Source: Palaemon carinicauda (taxonomy: Eukaryota > Arthropoda > Malacostraca > Decapoda > Palaemonidae). Taken from it: a DNA stretch of 64,000 nucleotides. Every line of letters starts with the position of its first letter. The first letter of the stretch is position 1. Position numbers and translations under genes: made by a program. Below, piece by piece: positions 32,356-42,478 of the stretch. The notes beneath the pieces are model-generated. The model searched no databases, was not told where the DNA came from, and saw only the letters and a list, made by a program, of their open reading frames with translations. The stretch covers positions 81,070,455-81,134,454 of the forward strand of contig NC_090751.1 of the NCBI RefSeq assembly GCF_036898095.1, written 5' to 3'.

Positions 32356-35300
32356 CAGTGATGCCTCAGGATACGAAATTAATCCGTTCAGGATGCGGTT
32401 TCGTATCCTGATATTTTCGTATCCTGAGTCGCGTTTTACATGTAAACAGCCTAATCCGTTCCAAGCCTTATAAAGAGTCACCTTTTCTTTCATAAACACG
32501 CTAAACTGTAGTAATAAACATGCAATGCAGCCATTTCTATCATTCAATAATTAACACAACCGTTAAAAACAGCCTAATCCATTCCAGAAACCACTATGAG
32601 ATTATTCAATAATGTAGTTATAGCCAAGTTATCCCCCCCAAGCCCAAAGAAAACGGTCCGTTTTCTTTACTACTGTATAAAAGTTACGGTACTGTATGTA
32701 CGTAAAGCATTTAGATCAGTGAAGGTGTATTGTTACCTGTACGTACACCTAAATTAATGATTGATACCTGTACACTCTGAAAAAAAGGTTACAGTTAATT
32801 AGTGTAACAAAAAAGTTGAAACTTACCTTTTGATTGAGACGATGTCCAATAGCGAAGTCGCAGCAGAGGAGGATGGCATAAGGCAGAAAACGTAACAAGT
32901 GACAGACTACGTACAGTAATTTACACACTTAACACATTAACACTTAAACTTTACGAAATAAAAAAATGGCAGAAATAATTAACACTTAACATTACGTATG
33001 GAAAACTATAAAAGGAAAGAAAAAATTACTTTAACACTTTACGGTAACATAAAACTTAAAATTGAATTTTTTTTTTTTTTTGCTTTTTTATAACTTTACG
33101 TTTTTCTTATTTTCTAAATCTCTTCTACTTCTTCATCACTTTCTTTTTTCTGTTTCTTTTCTTTACTTTCACCTTCTACTTCTTCATCACTTTCTTTTTT
33201 CTGTTTCTTTTCTTTACATTCACCTTCGTCTTGGCCTACTAATACCGCTGGCCTCTTTAATAAGAAACTATCCATTGAAGCTTGTTTCTGCCTACTTTTC
33301 AACACATTTCTAAAATGCGTTAGGCAAACGTCATTGCAGTATTCAAGCGCACGGTTGGTATAAACTTTTTCTGGATGTTCCTTTTCGACGTAGTCTGCCA
33401 TTTTATGGAAACATGCAAGAATTTCCTTGATGTCTGCCGTTTTCAAAGGTGCAACATCCTCCTCATCACCGCTAGAGAACTGCTCTTGAACAACACTCAC
33501 TTGCATCGTCTCCTTCAGGTCGTCCGTCGTCAACTCATCGTGGTGCTCCTCGATAAGTTCATCGATATCTTCCGCGCTAACTTCCAGCCCCATGGACGTA
33601 CCAAGATGTACGATGTCATCCACCTCAGACTGCTGAATTGGTTCAGGATCGTCAACGATCTCGGCTTCTCCTCCAGGCTTCCCGAACCCCTCGAAGTCTC
33701 GTGCAGAGACAGCATCAGGCCACAGCTTCCTCCAAGATGAGTTTAGGGTACGCCTCGAAACTTCCTGCCAAGCGAGATCGATGAGTTTGAGGCATATCGC
33801 GATGTTGAAGTGATCTTTCCAAAATTCACGCAGAGTGAGGTTTGTACTCTCTGTGACTTGGAAACATCTCTTGAAGAGATGCTTCGTGTACAATTTTTTA
33901 AAATTAGAAATAACTTGCTGGTCCATGGGCTGGAGGAGAGGGGTGGTGTTAGGCGGAAGATACAGGACATTTATGAAGGAATACTCGGCCAGAAGATATT
34001 CCTCGAGGCCAGGAGGGTGAGCTGGAGCATTATCCAATACCAGCAGACATTTCATAGGGAGGCGCTTTTCTTCCAAATATTTTCGGACAGTCGGACCAAA
34101 GCAGACATTCACCCAATCAATGAACAGTTGCCTCGTTACCCAGGCTTTTGCATTCGCCTTCCACATCACGGGAAGGTTCTCCTTAATGACTTTGTGGGCT
34201 TTGAAGGCTCGGGGATTTTCTGAATGGTACACCAGCAAGGGCTTTATCTTGCAGTCCCCACTGGCGTTTGCACAAAAAGCAAGGGTAAGCCTGTCCTTCA
34301 TAGGCTTATGTCCGGGTAGCCTCTTCTCCTCCGCCGTGATGAACGTCCGACGAGGCATTTTCTTCCAGAAAAGCCCAGTTTCGTCGCAATTGAAAACTTG
34401 CTGCGAACTGTAGCCTTCCTGCAGAGTCAACTCGTCGAACGTTTTAACAAAGGCTTCGGCGGCCTTCGTGTCCGAGCTGGCTGCCTCCCCATGCCATACC
34501 ACTGAATGGATGCCAGTCCTTTTCTTGAACTTCTCGAACCACCCACGAGAAGCCTTGAACTCTGGGGGTTCCTGCTGGGATGTTCCTTCTCCTGCTCCTT
34601 CTTCGGCCTGAGCACGCACGAGATCACCGAAAATGGCGAAGGCCTTCTGGCAAATTTTAGTCTCAGTGATGGTGTCTCCTGAGATCTCTTTGTCCTTGAT
34701 CCACACAAGAAGCAGCCTCTCCATCTCGTCATGCACGTGCGTTCTCTTGTTGGAGAAAATAGTGACACCCTTAGAAGGTGTTGCTGCTTTGATGGCCGCC
34801 TTCTGCTTCAGGATGGTGCCTATCGTAGACGGATTCCGGCCATACTCCTTGGAGATCGCACTTAAACGCATGCCAGACTCGTACTTTTTCACGATTTCAA
34901 GTTTCGTCTCCATCGAGAGCATCGTCTTCTTCTTCTTTCCTTCGGCAACATTCTTGGGACCCATGGCTACAGTAATACGTAATATAATACACTACGTAAC
35001 GTTATATACAGTCTATGTATAGTAAACACTAATACAGTACAGTGCACAGTAACGAATGTTTATTAACGATAACACGTGGCGTACGAATGTACTATATATT
35101 AACACTAAGTCAAACAAGCGAAAGCACACAACACAATGTCTGTTAACGATACCGCGGTCGGAACGAAAAGAGAGAGAGAGAGATGAACGCCCGTGCGTAG
35201 GCAAGCTGGGATAGTTGCCGACCAATAGGAAAGCAGGATCTTATGGCGTCAGCTAGCGTCTGAGTAGGGAGATAACCAATGGGTGAGCGGGAGGCTGTAA

Positions 35301-35490
35301 GTGAGTTTACCCAAGTTCAAAGTCAGGCGGCGCGCGCTTTTTAAAATTACTCTCAGCGAAGAGTTGGGATCTCGTAAGGTTTTCGTATCCTGAAATTTTA
35401 TCCGTATCCTGGGGCATAAAAATCTTCGAATCACTTTTCGCATCCTGAATTTTTCGTAAGCAGAAACTTTCGTATCCAGAGGTATCACTG
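32356..35490 (-). mobile_element. Tigger/pogo-type DNA transposon, apparently complete
   Basis: The ends are CAGTGATGCCTCAGGATACG on the left and, in reverse complement, CAGTGATACCTCTGGATACG on the right. They are flanked by TA on both sides (32354-32355 and 35491-35492), the duplication expected for the Tc1/mariner/pogo superfamily. The element is 3135 bp, and short 'cgtatcctg' repeats lie inside both ends. The regions 32450-33110 and 34970-35330 are non-coding. The 35330-35400 segment has no coding role that I can see. Confidence 0.93.
33114..34964 (-). CDS. Tigger-like transposase, 616 aa, uninterrupted
   Basis: Residues 1-60 form a Psq/CENP-B-type helix-turn-helix ('AISKEYGRNPSTIGTIL'). 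Residues 70-160 form the second CENP-B-like DNA-binding domain ('ASRGWFEKFKKRTGIHSV'). The DDE_1 catalytic domain follows, with Asp194 in 'FNCDETGLFW', Asp311 in 'LLVLDNAPAH' and Asp348 in 'LLQPMDQQVI'. The 36-residue spacing is typical of Tigger DDD. An acidic C-terminal region ends in a duplicated 18-residue Lys/Glu-rich block that may act as a nuclear-localisation or flexible tail. The ATG at 34964 gives the family-typical N-terminus. With intact ends and TA flanks, this is the best candidate for an autonomous element here. Confidence 0.93.
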   Translation of the reverse strand: MGPKNVAEGKKKKTMLSMETKLEIVKKYESGMRLSAISKEYGRNPSTIGTILKQKAAIKAATPSKGVTIFSNKRTHVHDEMERLLLVWIKDKEISGDTITETKICQKAFAIFGDLVRAQAEEGAGEGTSQQEPPEFKASRGWFEKFKKRTGIHSVVWHGEAASSDTKAAEAFVKTFDELTLQEGYSSQQVFNCDETGLFWKKMPRRTFITAEEKRLPGHKPMKDRLTLAFCANASGDCKIKPLLVYHSENPRAFKAHKVIKENLPVMWKANAKAWVTRQLFIDWVNVCFGPTVRKYLEEKRLPMKCLLVLDNAPAHPPGLEEYLLAEYSFINVLYLPPNTTPLLQPMDQQVISNFKKLYTKHLFKRCFQVTESTNLTLREFWKDHFNIAICLKLIDLAWQEVSRRTLNSSWRKLWPDAVSARDFEGFGKPGGEAEIVDDPEPIQQSEVDDIVHLGTSMGLEVSAEDIDELIEEHHDELTTDDLKETMQVSVVQEQFSSGDEEDVAPLKTADIKEILACFHKMADYVEKEHPEKVYTNRALEYCNDVCLTHFRNVLKSRQKQASMDSFLLKRPAVLVGQDEGECKEKKQKKESDEEVEGESKEKKQKKESDEEVEEI

Positions 35491-35500
35491 TACATACATA

Positions 35501-35885
35501 CATATATACATAGGTCGGTGTTACTAACATACTATGTGGACATGAGTCATGGTATGACAATGAAACAATATCCAACAGATTTTGTAGATTTAAGACCAAA
35601 GCCCTCAGAAGAATATTGAGTCAAATGGCAGGACAGGATTAGAAATGAAACTATAAGAGATTACTCAAATGCCATAAGTGGATGAGATCATGGTGAGGGA
35701 TAGATGGAGATGGTTTGGTCATGCTCTTTGTACTCCCAAGAGAGATTAGTTCACTAAACATTTAATTGGGCTACATAATGCACTAGAAGAGTTGGAAGAC
35801 CCAGGCCTAAATGGCTGAGGACTATGAAGTGCAAAGTAGGAGATGATAACGACTGGCGAAATCTAACAGAGGCTCTTTGAGGCAA
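35501..35885 (+). pseudogene. 3'-terminal fragment of an RTE/CR1-like LINE ORF2
   Basis: Broken frames give 'WQDRIRNETIRDYS' followed by 'RDRWRWFGHALCTPKR'. These are the usual sequence landmarks at the C-terminus of several non-LTR ORF2 proteins (arginine-rich 'IRNETI', 'RWFGHV'). Several stops and shifts interrupt it. The rest of the element is absent. Confidence 0.5.
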
Positions 35886-37332
35886 TAGGCTACACTGACC
35901 TTAGGTGGTTGTTGGGTACCATATACATGGTCCAAGACTGTGTCTTTGGCTTCCTAAGGAGCCATCTTTGGGTGGCCCTCATGCAGGCTAAGACTTGCCA
36001 GAAGGCATACTCAGACTTCCTTGGCTCAGCTTCTGAGCTAAACTTAGGACTAGCAGTCCCAGGGAGGTAGTCATCGTCAGAATCCATATCTTCATCCACC
36101 TCCAAGCTCTCACCCATAGGAGCCCGGGGCGAATCGAGGTCATCAACTGAGGAAATGTTGCTTGCTAGTATTCCTGCTACTCGGGAAGATCTCCTAGCTC
36201 TCTCTTGTAAGATGGCTGCACGTGCCTTCGAGTTCTTAGGCACGGTCTTGGTGCTGGAGAATGGCGAGAAGATCATCGGTCTCTGGAACTGGAGCGTTGC
36301 CTCACAGAAGGTGAGGGCGAACGTCCGAGCTTGCGACGAGATCCAAGGGTGGCATGGGTTTTTTATGTCAGCGGAAGGTCAGCGTTGGGGAGGAGAGCGG
36401 GCGTGCTAATCTCATCAGCGGGTAGGACTAGCAGGAGTGGGAGAAGGTGAGTGGCGGGCCTTGCTGACAGAAAGAGCGTTAATCACTGCACCCACTGGAG
36501 AAAGGAAAGGACTTCTACTTCGACGGACACTGGAGAAGGAACCCTCTGAGCTCCGTTCTACAAAAGTTCTACCAAAACGTCCTTGGAAGGAGGCACTGCA
36601 ACACCCAGTGACGGCCAAACCTGCAATACATCAGAAAGTGAGGACTCACCCAAGGGCGGGGGCGAAGTTGCTTCTTTAAGGGAATCAGCAAGGTCCCCAG
36701 ATCCCCGAAGTTGCCCTGATGTTTGCAGGTCTACGCTCCTACTCGACTGCCTCTCTAAGGAGGTCGAGCGAGCAGGCGCTTCGAAAGAGCCAGGCGAGTC
36801 AAGGAAGATGTCCAAGGTTTCTTCGCCCTTAGGGAAGACCTCGAAGGCAAAGAATCCCTCCTGGACTTCTTGTGCCAATGCCCAAAATTTTTCCCACTGG
36901 GAGGCAGACCACTCCCTACACTCTTCACAGATGTTACACTGGTCAAAGCCGTGTCTCCTGCAGGTCGGACACAACGAATGGAGGTCTGTCTCAACGGAGG
37001 ACATGAAGGTACCGCAAGAGCAGCATTCAGGCCCTGGACAAGTATGCATGAGGATGCAGAAGAAGGTACACACACCTAAATAGAAAAATAATCTGAAAAA
37101 TCAATGGCCAAAGTCTTTTGAGGGAGCGGAGAGCAGACATGTCCATTCTCCTCAAAGACAAAAGAAAAAGTGGTTCAGATTCCCCAGTGTGTGAGTGAGA
37201 GGGGTAGCTGGCAACCCGCACTACAACCTCCCACAAACTATCAAGTTGGGTAGTTGCCACCTCGCTTAGTCTTAATGGCTAGTCTGCCAGCTTTACCAAA
37301 AAATAATCACTAATAAATAGCATAAGGTTTGT
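35886..37332 (-). mobile_element. DIRS-F, family III fragment (LITR and gag)
   Basis: At the right edge 'aataaatagcataaggtttgta' resembles the outer end of family III (DIRS-H). The adjoining 37090-37310 resembles the RITR of H ('gcaactaccca', 'cactcacacac'). Leftwards comes gag only; pol and YR are absent. The element is therefore a 5' remnant broken at about 35886. Confidence 0.6.
35890..37073 (-). pseudogene. DIRS-F Gag-like fragment
   Basis: The N-terminal part (37073-36558) has a Cys cluster, C-x-CG ... 'DLHSLCPTCRR' ... 'CNICEECREWS'. It differs in detail from that of families I and II but sits in the same place and is also followed by a Trp. A Ser/Pro-rich part follows. The C-terminal part (36276-35890) contains 'SEYAFWQVLACMR', which corresponds to 'SLHAFCQVLTLIR' in DIRS-H gag. 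The two parts are in different frames. Confidence 0.6.
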
Positions 37333-37730
37333 AGAATGTCTGAACAATTGATCATTTTTATCCATATCAGCTCCCAAAGACTGGAAAAATTACACCGTTT
37401 CATCATTGATCCAGCAATCTCAATATCAGGGATTTTTTGTGTCACTTGGGCGCTTTCTTCGGGATCCAATGGAGTTTTGCATTATTTTTTAGATTTATAA
37501 TGGTTAAAAGACTATGTTCACACAGTTTGTGAAAGGTAGCAGTACTTTAGTTCCTTTCAAATGTGGTTTTATAAGTCTTTGCAGCTACTGACATCCAAAA
37601 ACTTGCGACATCATGCTTGGTCTTAAATTCCATGCCAGTTTCACTATTGGAATGAAGTTCAATAATCTTCGAGCTCTTACAACTCAGCTGACAGTATTGG
37701 AATCAATCACTGGAAAGTAGTCACAGAACC
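37333..37730. other. Unassigned AT-rich sequence
   Basis: I see no convincing frame or terminal repeat between DIRS-F and the LINE tail. Confidence 0.55.
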
Positions 37731-40695
37731 TATTATTATTATTATTACTAGCCAAGCTACAACCCTAGTTGGAAAAGCAAGATGCTATAAGCCCAAGGGC
37801 TCCAATAGGGAACAATAGCCCAGTGAGGAAAGGAAATAATGAAATAAATAAATGATGAGAACAAATTAACAATAAATCATTCTACAAACAGTAACAACGT
37901 CAAAACAGATATGTCATATTTAAACTATAAAGAGATTTAAGTCAGCCTGTTCAACATAAATTATAAAAAGAATAAAGTCAGCCTGGTCAACATAAAAACA
38001 TTTGCTCCAACTTTGAACTTTTGAAGTTCTACTGATTTAACTACCCGATTAGGAAGATCATTCCACAACTTGGTCACAGCTGGAATAAAGCTTCTAGAAT
38101 ACTGTGTAGTATTGAGCCTCGAGATGGGAAAGGCCTGGCTATAAGAATTAATTGCCTGCCAAGTATTACAAACAGGATGGAATTGTCCAGGAAGATCTGA
38201 ATGTAAAGGATGGTCAGAATTATGAAAAATCTTATGCAACATGCATAGTGAACTAATTGAACGACGGTGCTAAAGATTAATATTTAGATTAGGAATGAGA
38301 AATTTAATAGACCGTAAGTTTCTGTCCAACAAATTAAAATGAGAATCAGCAGCTGAAGACCAGAGAGGAGAACAATATTAAAAACAAGGTAGAATGAAAG
38401 AATTAAAACACTTCTTCAGAATAGATTGATCACCGAAAATCTTGAAAGACTTTCTCAATAAGCCATTTTTTTGTGCAATTGAAGAAGACACAGATCTAAT
38501 GTGTTTCTCAAAAGTACATCTGCTGTCGAGAATCACACCTAACATTTTAAGTCATACAAAGTTAAAGAAACATTATCAATACTGAGATCCGGATGTTGAG
38601 GAGCCACTGTCCTTGACCTACTTACAATCATACTTTGAGTTTTGTTAGGATTCAACTTCATACCCCATAATTTTCATCATTTTAGCTAGATCTCTATTAA
38701 GGGATTCAGCAACCCCAGATCTACATTCAGGGGATGGAATTGATGCAAAGAGAGTAGCATCATCTACATATGCAACAAGCATGTTTTCTAGGCAAAACCA
38801 CATGTCATGTGTATATAGTATGAAAAGTAATGGGCCAAGAACACTACCCTGTGGAGCACCAGATATCACATTCCTATACTCACTATGGTGCCCATCAACA
38901 ACTTTTTGAGATCTAATACTTAAAAAATAAATAATAATGCAAAGAAACGACCCACCCACTCACAACTGTTTGACTTTGAAAACAAGGGCCTCATGATTAA
39001 CACGGTCAAAGGCAGCATTAAAGTCAAGGCCAATCATACAAACTTTCTGACCACAATCAAGGGATTGCTGTACGGCATTGGAGATTGTAAGGGCATCACA
39101 TGCTCCAAGGCCTTTACGAAAACCAAATTGCAAACTAGGGAATAGATGATTACCTTCAGCAAACCTATTAACCCTTTTACCCCCCCGCTATTTGGAATTT
39201 TCAACCCTTAATCCCCAGGCGTTTTCTTTTTCAAGAACATTTTGCAATATATTTTTTCTAAATTGGTCTAACAGCCTTAATTTTTGTCAAAGAGAGGTCA
39301 GGTTGGTCTCATTCTTTTTGGAAAATGACTGAAGTTTCTAATAAAATTATAAAAAATATGCAAAAAATTAAAATAGCAGTTTTTTGCAAAGACGTACCAG
39401 TTCGTCCATGGGGGTAAAGGGATGAGTTTTGTGAAACGTACCAGTGCGTCCATTGGGGGTAAAAGGATTAAGATGTTTTGCCAGAAGACGTTCAAAAACT
39501 TTAGATAATATGGGAGTTATGGAAATTGGGTGGTAATCACAGTGGACTTGAGCTACTACAAACACATTTACATAGAGGAGTAATATTACCAATTCTCCAA
39601 CAAGTGCTAAAAGCTCCTCTTCTTGCTAACTTGCACAAAATAACAGCTAACTTTGGAGCTAAGAAATCTGCAGTCTTTATAAAAAAAACAAAGGAAAAAT
39701 ACCATTAGCGTCTACCCCTCCATAAGCATCAAGGTCCATCAGCAAAGATTTTTCTCGAGAACGATAAGTTAAACTAGTTAGTTTAGCCTCAGGAAAACAG
39801 GAATGAGGAAGTTCAAGTTTTACATTACTCTGTTTACTGTCAAAAACACCAGCCAAAAGGGTTGCCTTTTCCTTTGGACAGTAAGTAGAGGTGAAACTGT
39901 TGCATCTACACCAAAGAGGGCAGATTTAAGGGTAGACCACCATTTACGTTCCTGAGTTGTACCAGAAAGAGTTTCTTTTATGGTTAAATTGTATTCCTTT
40001 TCGGTTGAAGCATAAGCTCTCTGAGCAAAAGCTCTAAGCTGAGTATAGTTATTCCAGGTCAAATCTGATATGTTACCCTTCCGAAGATGATAGGCCTCCT
40101 GCTTCTGCAAATAAGCCAGTCTACAATCATCATTGAACCACGGTTTGTCTTTCACGCAGTACCTTAGCACACGAGAAGGGATACGCCTATCAATTATGTT
40201 GACTAGATTCTTATTCAAAGGGACAACAGGATCAACACTATTATATAATTGTGACCAATTCAAGCACAAAAGGTCATGCAAAATCCCATTCCAGTCTGCT
40301 TGAGATTTCATATAAATTTTACAAGAGTATGATACATCAGAGACAGGCTGCTCACTCTTCACTACTAAAGAAATCTAGGCATGATCAGATGTCTCGACTG
40401 GAGAACCAACCTTACTTGTTATAACGCCAGGGGAATCAGTGTATACGAGGTCCAGGCAATTACCAGACCTGTGAGTACCTTCACCTATGATTTGCTCACA
40501 GCCTGATTCAGAAGCAAAGTCTAAAGCTCTTAAGCCATGGAGATCGGTAGGAGAGATAGAACTTAACCACTCCCTATGGTGAGCATTGAAATCACCCCAA
40601 AGACAAGAGAAGCCTTTCTATCATCTTCTTGTATCTTAGCCATTACGGTAAGAAGACAATCGAAGATAGAATCATCCATGTCAGGTCAGGTGGCT
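37731..40695 (-). mobile_element. Jockey-like LINE, 5'-truncated and decayed
   Basis: On the minus strand it ends in a (TAA)-type tail at 37731-37748. Pieces run in order. The remnant of the endonuclease C-terminus is at about 40690-40380. The linker between EN and RT is at 40362-39820 ('DKPWFNDDCRLAYLQKQEAY'). RT N-terminal pieces lie near 39710-39480. The RT palm is at 38959-38645 ('GAPQGSVLGPLLFILYTHDM' and YVDD in 'VAYVDDATLF'). The C-terminal tail region is at 38242-37961 ('YSRSFIPAVTKLWNDLP'). Numerous stops and shifts make it inactive. A piggyBac-type MITE interrupts it at 39172-39467. Confidence 0.87.
39172..39467. mobile_element. piggyBac-type MITE, 296 bp
   Basis: It is flanked by TTAA on both sides (39168-39171 and 39468-39471). 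The left end is CCCTTTTACCCCC; the right end in reverse complement is TCCTTTTACCCCC. Near the right end 'ACGTACCAGTKCGTCCAT' occurs twice. It lies inside the LINE and splits its RT. Confidence 0.88.
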
Positions 40696-40952
40696 TATGA
40701 CCAACTCCTTCATGTCATTAAGACTGCAGTCTCCACAGCCTTCCTATAGCTCTGCCAGGTTTGGAGAGACAGTGATCTTATTGGCATTTACTTTCTGGTT
40801 CCAATACTGGAGCTTTGATACAAATGCTGGGATTTTTTCCTTGCTAAAACGAGATAGATTTTCTTTCCTTACAATATTGACCATCTTAATAACATCTTTG
40901 ATGCATTCTTTTTCTCCAACTATCATATTAGTTTCCCTAACTTACCACATCC

Positions 40953-40953
<1 letters not shown>
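40696..40953 (-). other. Possible LINE-associated remnant
   Basis: A 60-codon minus frame at 40744-40926 ('KDVIKMVNIVRKENLSRF') could belong to the 5' part of the same LINE, but I do not recognise a domain. Confidence 0.3.

Positions 40954-41043
<90 letters not shown>
40954..41043. repeat. (GA)n microsatellite
   Basis: About 90 bases of perfect GA repeat. Confidence 0.97.
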
Positions 41044-41044
<1 letters not shown>

Positions 41045-41281
41045 AATGCAAGTTTCCACTCCTTAAGTCTCAGTGAGGGGTGAATTATTTGCTTCTGTAG
41101 AAAACAAGGATGAAAGCATCAGTCTAGGTGGAGAGGGAAGCCGAAGGCGACTCCTACTCTTACCCGCCTAGGGTACTCCATGAGCTGCTGGCATAGTAAA
41201 TGAGGCAGGTGATGATCTGTCATCAACTGCCCCTTTCAAGGTCTCTGCCAGTCCTAAAGGGTTCACATTGGCCTTCTCCTC

Positions 41282-41431
41282 TGTACCAGACACACTCATA
41301 CAATGTAACAGTATTTCTGTTTTTTGCATATTGTCGTTATTGCTCTTCCTTCACACTGATAACCTGTTTATACCTGTATATGCTTGTCTCATTGTGTTTG
41401 AATTTTTGTGCGGTTCTTGACTGGAATGGGT

Positions 41432-41528
<97 letters not shown>

Positions 41529-41602
41529 TCATGCTCTGTCCAAATAAAGTTAGTTGCATTCACTTCACTTTTCAGTTAATACCTAACTGATGCATCTACA
41601 CA
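41282..41602 (+). repeat. 5' LTR of the gypsy element
   Basis: It aligns with the 3' LTR apart from a (TA)n expansion at 41434-41527, which is absent there ('tatatacactata'). The polyadenylation signal AATAAA is at 41543-41548. Confidence 0.88.
41434..41527. repeat. (TA)n microsatellite inside the 5' LTR
   Basis: About 94 bases of TA repeat, which accounts for the length difference between the LTRs. Confidence 0.97.
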
Positions 41603-41651
41603 TTGGTGACCCCAGAGTGACCAGCTCCCTCTCACTTTCCCCAGCACTACT

Positions 41652-42478
41652 GTGTCTTATTGTTTGATGATGCCACCCTCAGACATTGACTCTACTATCA
41701 ATGTCACGCCCCTGACACTACCGTCCTTCGCCAGCAGAGAAGCGTTTGCCTGGTTCCAGCGTGATGAAGTTCAATTTCACATCAAGGGCGTGACTCAGTC
41801 AAGTATCAAAGAAGATTACATTCTTGCGGCGATCCCTGAGGACACTTTCCCAGAAATCTCCGATTGGCTGGGCAAGCAACAGGACACACAAATAACGTAC
41901 TACACCCTTAAATCATACCTACTGGAGCAGTACTCACTATTGCCAGCCACCTGCATAGCAAAACTTTTTCAGCTCTCAACAACCGTTGAGGAACCAAAAA
42001 TGCTTTGCTTACCCTCAAGGAAATGATCGATATCACTCGTCTGCAACCTGCCGCAGACGGCTCTCCTCATGAAGTTTATCTTTGGGTACGGCGCCTACCT
42101 GAACCTGTACGTGCTACCATCCCCGATGTTGATATATTACCCATGAAGGACCTAATGACCAAAGTCAACGCCCTTATGGACGGCCACATCACCACCTTCA
42201 AGTCTGCCATCAATGGCTCAACTCTTGACGAAGTAGACATCTATTCAACATCAACTGAAACTCACGTAAATGTGGTAGGACACAGACCCCATCCTGTGAC
42301 ATGCCGGAGTAGCGAAAAAACCGCCCACCACCCACCACTCGCTTTCGCTCCAACCAACGATTTTTACAGCCATTTACTGAAGCCCATTGGCTGCAGTTAT
42401 GCTACTACCACTTCAAATGTAAGACTACTGCGAAGAAGTGTGCGAATGGTTGTCAGTGACCAAAAAACATGCAAGTAG
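41652..42478 (+). pseudogene. gypsy gag, frameshifted
   Basis: The capsid part starts at the ATG at 41667 ('MMPPSDIDSTINVTPLTLPS') and is open to 42026. It continues in another frame from 42005, with 'REMIDITRLQPAADGSP'-like text and 'RRLPEPVRATIPDVDILPM'. Near 42395-42450 a third frame encodes the cysteine/histidine zinc-finger remnant C-x3-H-x2-C ... C-x3-C. The match to CsRn1-type gag is from family memory and is clear. Three frames are needed, so no product is expected. Confidence 0.8.

Noticed and set aside
33810..35022. Open frames on the plus strand opposite the Tigger transposase
   Set aside because: They are shadows of the 616-residue transposase frame on the other strand.
37333..37730. 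Possible hAT transposase fragment on the minus strand
   Set aside because: Translation is full of stops and the resemblance is too weak to support.
41351..41590. Poly-Tyr/Ile open frames
   Set aside because: These are translations of the TA microsatellite in the LTR.
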